From Paraflavitalea devenefica (lineage in GTDB: Bacteria > Bacteroidota > Bacteroidia > Chitinophagales > Chitinophagaceae): a stretch of 64,000 nt of DNA. Each line of letters starts with the position of its first letter. Position 1 is the first letter of the stretch. The notes under the pieces are model-generated. The model ran no database searches. It saw nothing but the letters and a program-made list of their open reading frames with translations, and was not told the origin of the DNA. Location of the stretch: contig NZ_JAARML010000003.1 of assembly GCF_011759375.1 (NCBI RefSeq), forward strand, positions 248,001 to 312,000, written 5' to 3'. Made by a program: the position numbers and the translations under genes. This document shows, in pieces, positions 1 to 9,792 of this stretch.

Positions 1-137
1 CAGCGGTATACAATACCAAAAAATACCCGGTCACTGATCAAACCATGTACCTGCCCATTCCGGAAGCGGAACTGGTGAAAGCACCCAACCTGGCTGCCGC
101 TCCTGTTCCTTTTGACTTTAGCCTTTTGCCTGATTAA
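1..137 (+). CDS. SusD/RagB-family outer-membrane lipoprotein, C-terminal end only
   Basis: Only the last 44 codons are present; the reading frame that starts at base 3 stays open from the window edge to the TAA at 135-137. The peptide contains LPIPEAELVKAPNL, which matches the closing motif of SusD proteins, where a Pro-Ile-Pro turn is followed by an acidic helix and Asn-Leu near the C-terminus. SusD proteins are surface glycan-binding lids of the SusC TonB-dependent transporter. The gene lies 30 bp before a glycan-binding lipoprotein gene, as is usual in polysaccharide utilisation loci, so its SusC partner should lie just outside the window. Confidence 0.8.
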   Translation, partial: AVYNTKKYPVTDQTMYLPIPEAELVKAPNLAAAPVPFDFSLLPD

Positions 138-167
138 TACATTCCTAAACACCATAATATCCGCAAC

Positions 168-1376
168 ATGCGTACATATAAATTTCCTGTAATCATCCTG
201 CTGCTGCTTGTATTGGCAGGCCTGGTGGCCTGTGACAAGGACAACGACGGCAAGCCGGTTATTACCAGGCTGCGAGCCAGCAGCCCGGCTCCCAATGACT
301 CTACCCTCACCGTGGCCGGACCGGGACAAGTCGTAGTGATACAGGGTAGTGGTTTTGCTTCCACCACCCAGATATTCTTCAATGGCTATCCGACTCCTTT
401 TAACTCAGCCTTGCTGTCCGATAATAATATTATAGTGGCCATCCCGGCCGATATGCCTTTTGCCAGTCTTGACCCGGCCCAGTTAAATACGGTAAAAGTC
501 GTTACCAGGAATGGGGAAGTGGTATTCTCTTTTCCGGTCATCCCACCGCCGGCCATATTGTCGTCGGCCAGCAATGAAAATGCAAAAGCCGGCGAGCGCA
601 TTACCATTATGGGTAATAACTTCTTCTTTGTGGAGAAAGTGATCTTCCCCGGTGGCATAGCAGTTACTACCAACCTGGGTACGGTGGCTGCCGGCACTTC
701 CATAGAGGTGACAGTGCCGGCCGGCATTACGCAGGCAGGTCCCTTGCAGGTTGTTACAAAATTCGGCACAGGCTCTTCTGTATTCCTGTTCAACGATTTC
801 AGTACCGGCATGATCAGCAATTTTGATGACATTAATAACTTTAGTTGGGGGTGTCCCGTTAAAGACGACGCTGCACTGTTCCCCGGCAATCATGGAAAAT
901 ATGCGCACCTCACGCAGGATAACATTCCTGGCAACAACTGGGATTGGTGGAATGGGAAAAGAGGTGTGATCACCAATGCAAAAGACTGGCTACCTGCTTC
1001 CGAAATGAGTAATCCCGCAGCTAACTATGCAATGAAGTTTGATATTTATGTGAAGGAAGCCTGGTCTACCGGCGTATTACTTATCGGCCCCCCACCCAAT
1101 GATACATGGGTATATATGCACCGGTATGAGCCTTGGAAAAACACGCCCAATTTCAAAACAAATGGCTGGATAACAGTGACGGTACCGTTGAGCGAGTTCA
1201 GGAAAAAATCTGCCGGCGGAGTTGATGGCGGCGGCGATCCTGCCTCCACCGTAGGTGATGTGATTGGTAGCATCAATGAAATCGCCAAGTTCATGTTCGT
1301 CAATGATACCGGAACACCTATTGCAAAGCTGGACATAGCGATTGATAATATCCGTGTATATAAAATTGTGAAGTAA
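168..1376 (+). CDS. Surface glycan-binding lipoprotein with two TIG domains (SGBP-B type)
   Basis: A 402-residue lipoprotein. Residues 1-22 are a lipoprotein signal ending in the lipobox LVAC (Cys22), and the acidic residues straight after (DKDND) fit the export signal of Bacteroidota surface lipoproteins. Residues 30-125 and 126-210 each look like an IPT/TIG immunoglobulin fold, with GSGF and GNNF turns. The remaining 190 residues are beta-rich and aromatic (WDWWNGKRG, WVYMHRYEPW), resembling the xyloglucan-binding domain of SGBP-B proteins. It should hold polysaccharide at the cell surface for the neighbouring SusCD pair. Its position between a SusD tail and two glycanase genes supports this. 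The exact glycan is inferred as a plant beta-glucan from the GH9 gene downstream. Confidence 0.8.
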   Translation: MRTYKFPVIILLLLVLAGLVACDKDNDGKPVITRLRASSPAPNDSTLTVAGPGQVVVIQGSGFASTTQIFFNGYPTPFNSALLSDNNIIVAIPADMPFASLDPAQLNTVKVVTRNGEVVFSFPVIPPPAILSSASNENAKAGERITIMGNNFFFVEKVIFPGGIAVTTNLGTVAAGTSIEVTVPAGITQAGPLQVVTKFGTGSSVFLFNDFSTGMISNFDDINNFSWGCPVKDDAALFPGNHGKYAHLTQDNIPGNNWDWWNGKRGVITNAKDWLPASEMSNPAANYAMKFDIYVKEAWSTGVLLIGPPPNDTWVYMHRYEPWKNTPNFKTNGWITVTVPLSEFRKKSAGGVDGGGDPASTVGDVIGSINEIAKFMFVNDTGTPIAKLDIAIDNIRVYKIVK

Positions 1377-1405
1377 GGTTGTACTGTACTATCCCAACGA
1401 CCCGT

Positions 1406-3331
1406 ATGAAAAAAATAACACTTGCTTTTTGCTTTCTATGCGTGCGCTGGCTGACAGCGCACGCCCAGGACCCTGGTTTTTTCCTGAACGACTGGCAGCC
1501 TAAAAACATAGCGGCTCCTGCTTATAATAACGTAACTAAACCTACCGGCACACCGGGGGTAACTGTTATGATAGATGCCAATAATGTGGTCAACAAAGTG
1601 TCGAAGTACCTCTTTGGCAACAATGCCAATCCGTACATGACACAGATGGTCACAGAGCCGGTATTGATCAACCATATAAAGAACCTGGCGCCCAATGTCA
1701 TCCGCATGCCGGGCGGTAATATCAGCAGTGTATACTTCTGGAATGCCCTGCCCAATACGCCGCCTGGCGATGTGCCGGATTCTTTATATGATTCCGATGG
1801 TAAGAAAGTGCTGGCCGGTTACTGGTATGGCAAGAATACGGCGGGCTGGACGCTCTCGCTGGATAACTATTATGCCATGCTGCAGCAAACAGGCAGCACC
1901 GGCATCATTACCGTTAATTACAGCTATGCCCGTTATGGTACCAGCACCGATCCGGTAAGGCAGGCTGCCCACCTCGCTGCTGAATGGGTGCGCTATGATA
2001 ATGGACGTACCAAATTCTGGGAGATCGGTAATGAAGATGCAGGTCCCTGGCAGGCGGGCTATAAAATTGATGTTACCAAAAATAAGGACGGCCAGCCGGA
2101 GATCATCAGCGGCGAGCTGTATGGCCAGCACTGTAAAGTATTTATTGATTCCATGCGCAAAGCCGCTACAGAAAAAGGAGCTACTATTTACATCGGTGCA
2201 CAACTGATACAATATGATGCTGTCAATTCCTGGAACCCGGTAGACAGAACCTGGAACAGCGGGTATTTCAGCAAAGCAGGTAATGCGGCGGATTTTTATA
2301 TTATTCATTCTTATTACACGCCCTTCAATGAAAACTCCACAGCCGATGTGATCCTCAATACAGCAGCTACCGAAACCCAGAGCATGATGAACTGGATGAA
2401 GACGACCACGCAACAGGGTGGAGTAGCGCTGAAGCCCATTGCCTTAACGGAATGGAACATTTTTGCCGTGGGGTCAAAGCAGATGGTATCGCATATCAAT
2501 GGCCTGCATGCCACACTCACCCTGGGTGAGCTGATCAGGAACAAATATGGGCAGGCTTCCCGCTGGGACCTTTCCAATGGCTGGGACAATGGCAATGATC
2601 ACGGTACTTTTAGCAGCGGCAATGAACCGGATGTTGCTCAATGGACGCCCCGGCCATCCTTCTACCATCTGTATTATTTCCAAAAATACTTCGGTGACCA
2701 AATGGTTTCGGCTGCCGTTACCGGTCACAATGACATCATCAGTTATGCTTCTACGTTTAGTTCTGGGCAGGCAGGTGTGGTGATTGTCAATAAGGGAACG
2801 GGTACCCAACTGGTCAAATTGAATTTCCAGAACTTCTATCCCGGTAACCGTTACTACTGGTATACCCTTACCGGTGATACAGACAATGGAGAGTTTTCGC
2901 GCAAAGTGCTGGTCAACGGCAATGGCCCCGCCGGCGTTGCCGGCGGACCGGCCGGTTATGTAGACCTCAAAGCCAATTCATCTTTATGTGAAAATGATGT
3001 AAAGCTTAGTATCCCGCCCCGTTCTGCTACTTTTGTACTGGTTGATAAAAGCAGCGTGACCGGTGTGGTGGATATTGACCCCAATGATAAGCTGGTGCAG
3101 GTATTTCCCAATCCATCCCGTAACGGCAATTTTACCATACGGCTGAATGGCTTTTCGCCGGCAGAGCAGGTAAGCATGCGGGTCGTTAACAAGGCAGGAC
3201 AATTATTGTATGAAGCAACTGTGCGGGGTGTGCAAATATGGCCTGTACAGCAATTCCTGAAAGCGGACGCTTATTGCCTGCAGGTGATTACGGCCAAAGG
3301 CACAACTACGAAAAAGATTATTGTTCAATAA
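1406..3331 (+). CDS. Secreted clan GH-A glycoside hydrolase (GH51/GH44-like) with T9SS sorting domain
   Basis: A 641-residue secreted enzyme. I chose the ATG at 1406 (MKKITLAFCFL) because it opens a clean signal peptide ending AHAQ; a TTG 27 bp earlier would add nine residues in front of it. The catalytic domain (about residues 45-540) shows the two landmarks of retaining clan GH-A enzymes: WEIGNED with the likely acid/base Glu210, and LTEWN with the likely nucleophile Glu349. The pattern resembles GH51 alpha-L-arabinofuranosidases and endoglucanases, but GH44 or a neighbouring family is possible. The last 80 residues (VFPNPSRNGNF to KKIIVQ) form a type A C-terminal sorting domain for T9SS. 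It lies 29 bp after the SGBP gene and 20 bp before the GH9 gene, so one operon is likely. Confidence 0.75.
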   Translation: MKKITLAFCFLCVRWLTAHAQDPGFFLNDWQPKNIAAPAYNNVTKPTGTPGVTVMIDANNVVNKVSKYLFGNNANPYMTQMVTEPVLINHIKNLAPNVIRMPGGNISSVYFWNALPNTPPGDVPDSLYDSDGKKVLAGYWYGKNTAGWTLSLDNYYAMLQQTGSTGIITVNYSYARYGTSTDPVRQAAHLAAEWVRYDNGRTKFWEIGNEDAGPWQAGYKIDVTKNKDGQPEIISGELYGQHCKVFIDSMRKAATEKGATIYIGAQLIQYDAVNSWNPVDRTWNSGYFSKAGNAADFYIIHSYYTPFNENSTADVILNTAATETQSMMNWMKTTTQQGGVALKPIALTEWNIFAVGSKQMVSHINGLHATLTLGELIRNKYGQASRWDLSNGWDNGNDHGTFSSGNEPDVAQWTPRPSFYHLYYFQKYFGDQMVSAAVTGHNDIISYASTFSSGQAGVVIVNKGTGTQLVKLNFQNFYPGNRYYWYTLTGDTDNGEFSRKVLVNGNGPAGVAGGPAGYVDLKANSSLCENDVKLSIPPRSATFVLVDKSSVTGVVDIDPNDKLVQVFPNPSRNGNFTIRLNGFSPAEQVSMRVVNKAGQLLYEATVRGVQIWPVQQFLKADAYCLQVITAKGTTTKKIIVQ

Positions 3332-3351
3332 AGCAGCCTCAAACATTATCC

Positions 3352-5082
3352 ATGAAACATTGCCTGCTATTGTTTAGCTGTTCGCTTGTTATTACTATAC
3401 AGGCGCAGCAAACCACTCATCCCATTCGCATCAACCAGGAAGGTTATTATGTACAGGGCCCTAAAGTGGCGGCTGTAGTGGGCAATATACCAGCTACTGA
3501 TTTTTATATCGTTGACGCCGGCAGGAAGGATACTGTCTATAAAGGAAAACTGAGTGAGACCAAACAATCGGCCAATTCCTCCCTGCAAACCAAACTGGCC
3601 GACTTCAGCACTTTCCGGCGGCCCGGTAACTTCCGGTTGCTTGTTCCGGGTGTAGGGCCTTCTTATGTATTCCGGGTGGCCAATCAGGCGCATCATGCGG
3701 CTGCTGTAGCCTTATTAAAGGGGTTTTATTACCAGCGGGTATCTATGCCATTGGAAGAAAAATATGCCGGTAAATGGCATCGCCCGGCCGGTCATCCTGA
3801 TAGGACTGTATTGATCCATCCTTCTGCGGCAACAGAAAAGCGACCTGCAGGTACCACCATTTCTTCACCCGGCGGCTGGTATGATGCCGGCGATTACAAT
3901 AAATACATTGTGAACAGTGGCATTACCATGGGCACGCTCTTATCGGCCTATGAAGATTTTACCACTTACTTTGATACCCTGAAAACCAATATCCCGGAAA
4001 GCAATAACCGTATTCCTGATCTGTTGGACGAGATACTCTATAACCTGCGCTGGATGCTTACCATGCAGGATCCCTACGACGGTGGGGTATACAACAAATG
4101 CACCAATGCAGCTTTCGATGGCATGGTAATGCCGGGTGTAACCAAACTGCCGCGTTATGTGGTGCAGAAAGGTACAGCAGCCACCCTCGATTTTGCAGCC
4201 GTCATGGCGCAGGCAGCACGTATCTATAAACGGTTCAAGAAACAATTGCCCGGTTTATCCGATTCCTGCCTGGCTGCTGCCAAACGGGCCTGGCAGTGGG
4301 CATTGACATATCCCGACCTGGTTTACGACCAGGATAAAATGAATACGATACATAAGCCTGCTGTTACAACAGGTGGTTACGGCGACAGGAACTTTGGCGA
4401 TGAATGGTTTTGGGCTGCCGCAGAGTTAATGGCCACTACGGGCGAAAAAGCCTATAATGATATTATAACTAAAGAGCTGAGGAGCCCGCTTACAATTCCT
4501 TCCTGGGCCAATGTGCGCATGCTGGGATATTATACCTTATTAAGGGTGGGCAAACAGGCTATTGATGCGGCGGCGCTTAAAAAAAGACTGCTTTATTTTG
4601 CTGATGAATTTACAAAGACCAAGGGAAGCGCTTTCTATACAGTAATGGGAAGATTCCGCACTGACTTTGTGTGGGGCAGTAGTTCAGTGGCTGCTAACCA
4701 GGGTATCTTACTAATTAATGCCTTCTTACTTACAAAAGACAAGAAGTATTTGGATAATGCGCTTACCAACCTGGATTACCTGCTGGGCAGGAATGCCACC
4801 GGCTATTCATTCGTAACAGGTATTGGTACTTATTCTGTCATGCATCCCCATCACCGTCCTTCTGTAGCAGACGGTATTGCAGAACCGGTACCGGGACTAT
4901 TGTCAGGCGGACCCAATCCCGGCAGGCAGGACCGTTGTAAGTATGAATTCACAGAGCCGGAAACAGCTTTTACTGATCATGATTGTTCTTATGCTTCCAA
5001 CGAGATTGCCATTAACTGGAATGCGCCTGCCGTGTACCTGGCGGCTGCTATAGAGGCTTTGTCTAAGCAGGTAGGCTATTAA
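3352..5082 (+). CDS. GH9 family endoglucanase with N-terminal Ig-like domain
   Basis: A 576-residue enzyme. The start at 3352 (MKHCLLLFSCSL) gives a signal peptide; an upstream in-frame start at 3238 would lie inside the previous gene. Residues 22-105 form the immunoglobulin-like domain typical of GH9 theme D enzymes (HPIRINQEGYY). The (alpha/alpha)6 domain follows with its diagnostic motifs: GGWYDAGDYNKY with Asp178 and Asp181 (catalytic base region), HHRPS near residue 500, and SNEIAINWNAP with Glu551 as the acid. GH9 enzymes invert beta-1,4-glucan links in cellulose, xyloglucan or mixed-linkage glucan. It is the last gene of the locus and stops 17 bp before the convergent regulator gene. 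Lack of a T9SS tail suggests periplasmic or lipid-free secretion. Confidence 0.88.
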   Translation: MKHCLLLFSCSLVITIQAQQTTHPIRINQEGYYVQGPKVAAVVGNIPATDFYIVDAGRKDTVYKGKLSETKQSANSSLQTKLADFSTFRRPGNFRLLVPGVGPSYVFRVANQAHHAAAVALLKGFYYQRVSMPLEEKYAGKWHRPAGHPDRTVLIHPSAATEKRPAGTTISSPGGWYDAGDYNKYIVNSGITMGTLLSAYEDFTTYFDTLKTNIPESNNRIPDLLDEILYNLRWMLTMQDPYDGGVYNKCTNAAFDGMVMPGVTKLPRYVVQKGTAATLDFAAVMAQAARIYKRFKKQLPGLSDSCLAAAKRAWQWALTYPDLVYDQDKMNTIHKPAVTTGGYGDRNFGDEWFWAAAELMATTGEKAYNDIITKELRSPLTIPSWANVRMLGYYTLLRVGKQAIDAAALKKRLLYFADEFTKTKGSAFYTVMGRFRTDFVWGSSSVAANQGILLINAFLLTKDKKYLDNALTNLDYLLGRNATGYSFVTGIGTYSVMHPHHRPSVADGIAEPVPGLLSGGPNPGRQDRCKYEFTEPETAFTDHDCSYASNEIAINWNAPAVYLAAAIEALSKQVGY

Positions 5083-5099
5083 TATAAACTGACCACTTC

Positions 5100-6134
5100 T
5101 TATTTCCTTGGCAGTGAAGATTCCCGTATCTGCAATTCCGGCGTGAGGGTCCTTTTCTCAAATTGCTTAACAGGCCGTTTGCTTTCTATCAATTGTAACA
5201 GTAGTTCTGTGGCATCGCGTCCTATTTCATAAGCTGGTTGCCGTACTACAGTGAGAGGCGGACTGATCAACTCTGCAATATCAGAATTGGAAAAACCTAC
5301 CAGCGCAATATCATCCGGTACCCGCAGGCCACGTCTTTTGAGGGTTTTCAGGCAGCCGCTGGTTAATTTATCACTCATCGTAACAATGGCATCCGGCTTT
5401 TGCTTCAGGGTAAATAGTCTGTTTACCGCTTCTTCTATTTCAGAAAAGATCATACCCCCGTAAAAGCAATGCTTAACATAACTGTCATCGGGTTGTAGTC
5501 CGTTGGATAATAGAGCTTCCCGGTAGCCAGCCAACCGTTCTGAAGTAATGGACAGGAATTCTGAATTGGCAATGGCGGCAATCCGCTTATAACCATTGTG
5601 TACCAGGTGTTCAGTAGCCTCATAAGCTCCTTTAAAATTGTCTACGATCACGCTATGTGTATTGATCTCTTCCGTAATGCGGTCAAAGAAAACAATGGGT
5701 AATCCTTTTTCATGCAAAGCCTTCAGGTGGCTAATGTCATTGGTTTCTGTAGATACAGAGATCAGCAGCCCGTCTACCGACCGGGAAGCCAGGTAGCGCA
5801 GGTCCATTACTTCCCGTTCATAAGATTCATGGCTCTGGGAAATAATTACATTATATCCCCGGTCGTAGGAAATAGACTCAATGCCATTGATGATCTGGGA
5901 AAAGAAATTATTGGCTATCTCACACACGACCACCCCGATGGAGCGGCTGCGTTTCTCCTTTAAGCTCAATGCAATAGGGTTGGGGCGGTAGTTCAGTTTC
6001 TCGGCGCAATCCAGTACTAACTGCTTGGTTTCCGGGCTTATTTCGTAGCTGTCGCGCAGGGCTCTTGAAACAGTGGAGGTTGATATTCCGAGTGCTTTAG
6101 CAATATCCTTAATAGTGACTGCTTCAAATTTCAT
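5100..6134 (-). CDS. LacI-family transcriptional regulator
   Basis: A 344-residue regulator. Residues 6-28 are a LacI-type helix-turn-helix with hinge (TIKDIAKALGISTSTVSRAL), followed by the linker helix NYRPNPIALSLKEKRS and a periplasmic-binding-protein-like effector domain (IGVVVCEIANNFFSQIINGI to the C-terminus). The length is standard for the family. It is divergent from the SusC gene at 6526, and the 391-bp gap between them holds a palindrome next to its own start codon (6152-6168) and an operator-like site (6252-6269) that recurs at 25016 and 37819. By established LacI behaviour it should bind a sugar or sugar acid and control the pectin genes; which ligand it senses cannot be read from the sequence. 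Confidence 0.9.
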   Translation of the reverse strand: MKFEAVTIKDIAKALGISTSTVSRALRDSYEISPETKQLVLDCAEKLNYRPNPIALSLKEKRSRSIGVVVCEIANNFFSQIINGIESISYDRGYNVIISQSHESYEREVMDLRYLASRSVDGLLISVSTETNDISHLKALHEKGLPIVFFDRITEEINTHSVIVDNFKGAYEATEHLVHNGYKRIAAIANSEFLSITSERLAGYREALLSNGLQPDDSYVKHCFYGGMIFSEIEEAVNRLFTLKQKPDAIVTMSDKLTSGCLKTLKRRGLRVPDDIALVGFSNSDIAELISPPLTVVRQPAYEIGRDATELLLQLIESKRPVKQFEKRTLTPELQIRESSLPRK

Positions 6135-6151
6135 ATGCCTGCCGTTGGGTT

Positions 6152-6168
6152 TTAAAAGATGCTTTTAA
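6152..6168. promoter_or_regulatory. 17-bp palindrome next to the lacI-type start codon
   Basis: TTAAAAG and CTTTTAA are exact inverted repeats separated by ATG. The site lies 18 bp upstream of the regulator start codon at 6134. Its position suggests autoregulation or a promoter-linked operator; this is inference, and it does not share the core of the recurring 18-bp sites. Confidence 0.35.
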
Positions 6169-6251
6169 GGGCGCTGGTCACTAAGGTACCATTTTTCCTG
6201 CAAAGCCCTGTAGAACATTAACTTGTCAGTTTGACACTACGCCATCGTTAC

Positions 6252-6269
6252 CGGGAACGATTGCGTAAA
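6252..6269. promoter_or_regulatory. Candidate LacI-type operator, copy 1
   Basis: The sequence CGGGAACGATTGCGTAAA matches the sites at 25016 and 37819 in 16 of 18 positions, and the match continues into the A-rich flank. The centre has half-sites GGAA and TTGC around CGA, close to the exact GCAA-N3-TTGC inverted repeat of the other two copies. It lies between the divergent LacI-type gene and the SusC gene, 257 bp before the SusC start. Operator function is inferred from repetition, symmetry and position. Confidence 0.6.
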
Positions 6270-6525
6270 TAAAAGGTTTCAATCTCTTCGGCATTACTGA
6301 AAAACTGTATAGACTTGTTGTGCTATTTGCTAACTAATAAATTGCTTGCTATGCCGAAAACAATCCTTTCTCATAGCGCATGTCCCCCTATGCGTCTGTA
6401 TTCCTATCCTTTAAAAGTATTGAGCACTCAATTTGACCTGTATCAACGGGAATAAAGCCTTGCTGCTTTGTTCTGCCTGCTTGTATAAACCAAAACTCCA
6501 GACATTTCAACTTAAAAACTGCTAT

Positions 6526-9500
6526 ATGAAAAGACTATTGATGCTATTGTTATTGTTTGTTGCATCAAAGAGCCTGTTTGCGCAGGCACAAACGGTAAAA
6601 GGAACCGTACTGGACGATAGTACCGGACTTCCTGTACCGGGTGTAACTGTGCTGGTGGTGGGTTCCACGATTGGTACCCAGACGGATAAAGACGGTCTCT
6701 TCTCCATTACGATTCCCGCCAATGCCAAAAAAAGACAACTTGAGCTCAGCTCCCTGGGCTACACTTCACAACACATAACGGTTGGCAACAACGCCGGGGC
6801 GGTTACTGTTCGCCTGAAAAGAAGCCAAAGTTCGCTGGAAGATGTGGTCGTGATCGGCTATGGAACTTCCAGGCGGAAAGACCTTACAGGAGCTATTGCT
6901 TCCCTGTCGGGCAAGGAGCTGGAGAAAATACCGGTGGCCAATCCTGCTGAAGCGCTTAGCGGCCGCATTCCCGGTGTGCAGGTAACCACAGTGGATGGTC
7001 AGCCCGGCGCGGAAATTGTGATCCGGGTGAGAGGGGGTGGTTCGGTTTCCCAGGACAACTCCCCATTGTTTATCGTAGACGGGTTTCCGGTAGATAACAT
7101 CAATGATATTGCTCCCACGGACATTGAAAGCTTTGACGTGCTGAAAGATGCTTCCGCTTCGGCCATTTATGGTTCCCGTGGCGCCAATGGGGTAATAATC
7201 GTCACCACCAAAAGGGCAAAAGCAGGGAAAACAACGATTGCCTATAATGGATTTGCACAGTTAAGGGCTTTCCCCCGCAAGCTGGATGTACTTTCTCCCT
7301 ATGAGTTTGTATTGGCCCAATACGAATATGCCCGGCTCAGAAGCCAGTCTGACGTAGACAATTTCCAAAAACTCTTTGGCGTATACGGTGACCTTGAATT
7401 ATACAAGGCGCAGAAAGGGACCGATTGGCAGGACGAGTTGTTTGGTGATCCGCCTACTTCTACGCAGCACAACATCAGCCTGGCAGGCGGAACGGATAAA
7501 ACCAAAATAAACCTGAGCTTTACTAATAATAAAGATGAAGGGTTGATGACCGGTTCATCCTATGACCGGAATTATTTAAGCTTTAAATTAAACCATGAAA
7601 TTTCCAATTCCCTCAAACTGGATGCAGGCGTCCGGTACAGCAAAGCTACTACCATGGGGGCTGGTACTGCGGGTACTTCAAGTGTACGGGTAGGAGATGC
7701 CATCACAACCCGCCCCGTTAATGGATTGGCTGATCAGATTATATTTGACGAGGTGTCGAACGATCTCGGCGATGACTATGAACAGTTCCTCAGAAGCCTC
7801 ATCAGTCCTCCCAAACTGGCTGAACAGGATTATAGAAGAAGGGTCAACAATACCCTGAACCTGAGTGCAGCCCTTACCTGGAACATTATGAAAGGACTGT
7901 CTTACCGGTCCGACTTTAATATTGACAGATCGCAGGAAGAAACACGCCGGTATTATGGTCCGCTTACCGGTGAATCACGTAACGTGGGCGGCAACCTGCC
8001 ACTGGGTGAGGTTACCGACCTCGACAAAGACGGTTACCGCTGGGCCAATACCCTCACCTATAATTTCAAACTCAGAGCAGATCATTCCTTTACGGCCATG
8101 GTTGGTCATGAAATGATGGATGGAAATGGCCTATCCAAATTCATGCGCGCCAAATACTTTGCAGAAAGCCTGTCGCCCGACAAACTTTTTTCAAATATGG
8201 CGCTGGGTACCATCGACAGGATGTCTACCAACGATCTCTATGGCCAGGCCCTGATGTCCTTCTTCGGCCGGGTAAATTATTCTTACAAGGGGAAATACCT
8301 CGTGTCTGCTACATTCCGGGCTGATGGTTCCAGCCTGTTTTCCGGGCAGAACCAATGGGGATACTTCCCGTCTGTTTCCGCTGCCTGGCGCCTCTCTGAG
8401 GAAGACTTTATGAAGGATATCAGCTTCATTACCGACCTTAAATTACGCGCCAGTTATGGCCAGGCCGGTAATAACCGCATTGGTATTGACCTGTGGAAAA
8501 AGACCTATGCTATCTCGGATGTACGTACCATTGGCTTTGGCGATGTAGCCAACCCCTATTATGTTTTTGCATCAACTTTATTGCCCAACCCCTCCTTAAA
8601 ATGGGAAACGACGATTACCCGTAACCTCGGGCTTGATTTTATGCTATTCGGCAATAAGGTTACCGGTACACTGGACCTTTATTGGAATACTACCAAGGAC
8701 CTGCTCGTACAGGAACCGATCCCTCAGTTGACCGGGTTTACTTCACAGATGATCAATATCGGACAAACTTCCAACAAGGGTATTGAGCTGGGATTGAATG
8801 CTGTCCTTGTGAATAAGAAAGACTTTACCCTTAATGCTGTCTTTAATATTGGCGCCAACAATTCAAAAATTGACGCCCTTGGCGCAGCAGACAGGTTATC
8901 CATTAACTCCAATTGGGCCAGTACCGATCTGAAGGCGCAGGACGATTACCGGGCTATTGTGGGTCAAACAGTAGGCCTCATGTATGGCTACGTTACCGAT
9001 GGCTTCTATACTTCCGACGATTTCGTTTCCTATAACCCCGCTACCAATACTTACACGCTGGCAAAAGGAGTGGCCAATTCGAGCAGCGTGCTGGGAGGCA
9101 TCAGCTTGCGCCCCGGCGTGTTAAAGCTGAAAAACCTGGGAGGTGATTCTCTTATTACAGCAGATAAGGACCGGCAGATCATTGGCAATGCCATGCCCAA
9201 ATTCAGCGGTGGCTTTGGATTGAATGCTTCCTACAAGGGTTTCGACGCCTCTCTGTTCTTCAACTTTGTATATGGCAATGATGTGTACAATACCGGAAAG
9301 ATCAGTTTTAATATGCTGTACAGGACTACCTATGGCAATATGCTCAATACTATGAATTCATCCAATCGCTATAAATATATAGATGCCAATGGGGTCCTGG
9401 TTACTGATCTGCAGAAACTGGCCGAATTGAATAAAGACGCAAAAATATGGTCTCCCTTCTCTATGGGTACCGCTTCTCCTGTATTTCATTCTTATGCTGT

Positions 9501-9762
9501 GGAAGATGGTTCTTTTTTACGCCTGAATAATATTACCCTTGGTTACTCGCTGCCTAAAAAACTGATCTCTAAGATCGCAATGCAACGCTTCAGGGTGTAT
9601 GCAACCGTTTATAATGCCTTCTTATGGACCAGCTATAGCGGGTATGATCCCGAAGTAAGCGCCACCCGCAACTCAGGTTACCAGGCGTTAACGCCGGGAG
9701 TGGACTATTCGGGGTACCCCAAGAGCCGTACCTATACCGTGGGTGTAAACGTTACTTTTTGA
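6526..9762 (+). CDS. SusC/RagA-family TonB-dependent outer-membrane transporter
   Basis: A 1078-residue transporter. The ATG at 6526 (MKRLLMLLLLFVAS) opens a clean signal peptide ending FAQ; an in-frame ATG 93 bp upstream would add a non-signal extension. Residues 24-105 are a carboxypeptidase regulatory-like domain, and the TonB box region DVVVIGYGT is followed by the plug (about 115-235) with the family signature LKDASASAIYGSRGANGVI. The rest is the 22-stranded beta-barrel ending NVTF. It has no STN domain, so it is not expected to signal to an anti-sigma factor, which agrees with control by the adjacent LacI-type gene. With the following SusD it should import pectin oligosaccharides, as judged from the enzymes downstream. 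Confidence 0.93.
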   Translation: MKRLLMLLLLFVASKSLFAQAQTVKGTVLDDSTGLPVPGVTVLVVGSTIGTQTDKDGLFSITIPANAKKRQLELSSLGYTSQHITVGNNAGAVTVRLKRSQSSLEDVVVIGYGTSRRKDLTGAIASLSGKELEKIPVANPAEALSGRIPGVQVTTVDGQPGAEIVIRVRGGGSVSQDNSPLFIVDGFPVDNINDIAPTDIESFDVLKDASASAIYGSRGANGVIIVTTKRAKAGKTTIAYNGFAQLRAFPRKLDVLSPYEFVLAQYEYARLRSQSDVDNFQKLFGVYGDLELYKAQKGTDWQDELFGDPPTSTQHNISLAGGTDKTKINLSFTNNKDEGLMTGSSYDRNYLSFKLNHEISNSLKLDAGVRYSKATTMGAGTAGTSSVRVGDAITTRPVNGLADQIIFDEVSNDLGDDYEQFLRSLISPPKLAEQDYRRRVNNTLNLSAALTWNIMKGLSYRSDFNIDRSQEETRRYYGPLTGESRNVGGNLPLGEVTDLDKDGYRWANTLTYNFKLRADHSFTAMVGHEMMDGNGLSKFMRAKYFAESLSPDKLFSNMALGTIDRMSTNDLYGQALMSFFGRVNYSYKGKYLVSATFRADGSSLFSGQNQWGYFPSVSAAWRLSEEDFMKDISFITDLKLRASYGQAGNNRIGIDLWKKTYAISDVRTIGFGDVANPYYVFASTLLPNPSLKWETTITRNLGLDFMLFGNKVTGTLDLYWNTTKDLLVQEPIPQLTGFTSQMINIGQTSNKGIELGLNAVLVNKKDFTLNAVFNIGANNSKIDALGAADRLSINSNWASTDLKAQDDYRAIVGQTVGLMYGYVTDGFYTSDDFVSYNPATNTYTLAKGVANSSSVLGGISLRPGVLKLKNLGGDSLITADKDRQIIGNAMPKFSGGFGLNASYKGFDASLFFNFVYGNDVYNTGKISFNMLYRTTYGNMLNTMNSSNRYKYIDANGVLVTDLQKLAELNKDAKIWSPFSMGTASPVFHSYAVEDGSFLRLNNITLGYSLPKKLISKIAMQRFRVYATVYNAFLWTSYSGYDPEVSATRNSGYQALTPGVDYSGYPKSRTYTVGVNVTF

Positions 9763-9792
9763 TTGCATTGTCTCAACATGAAAATTATTATT

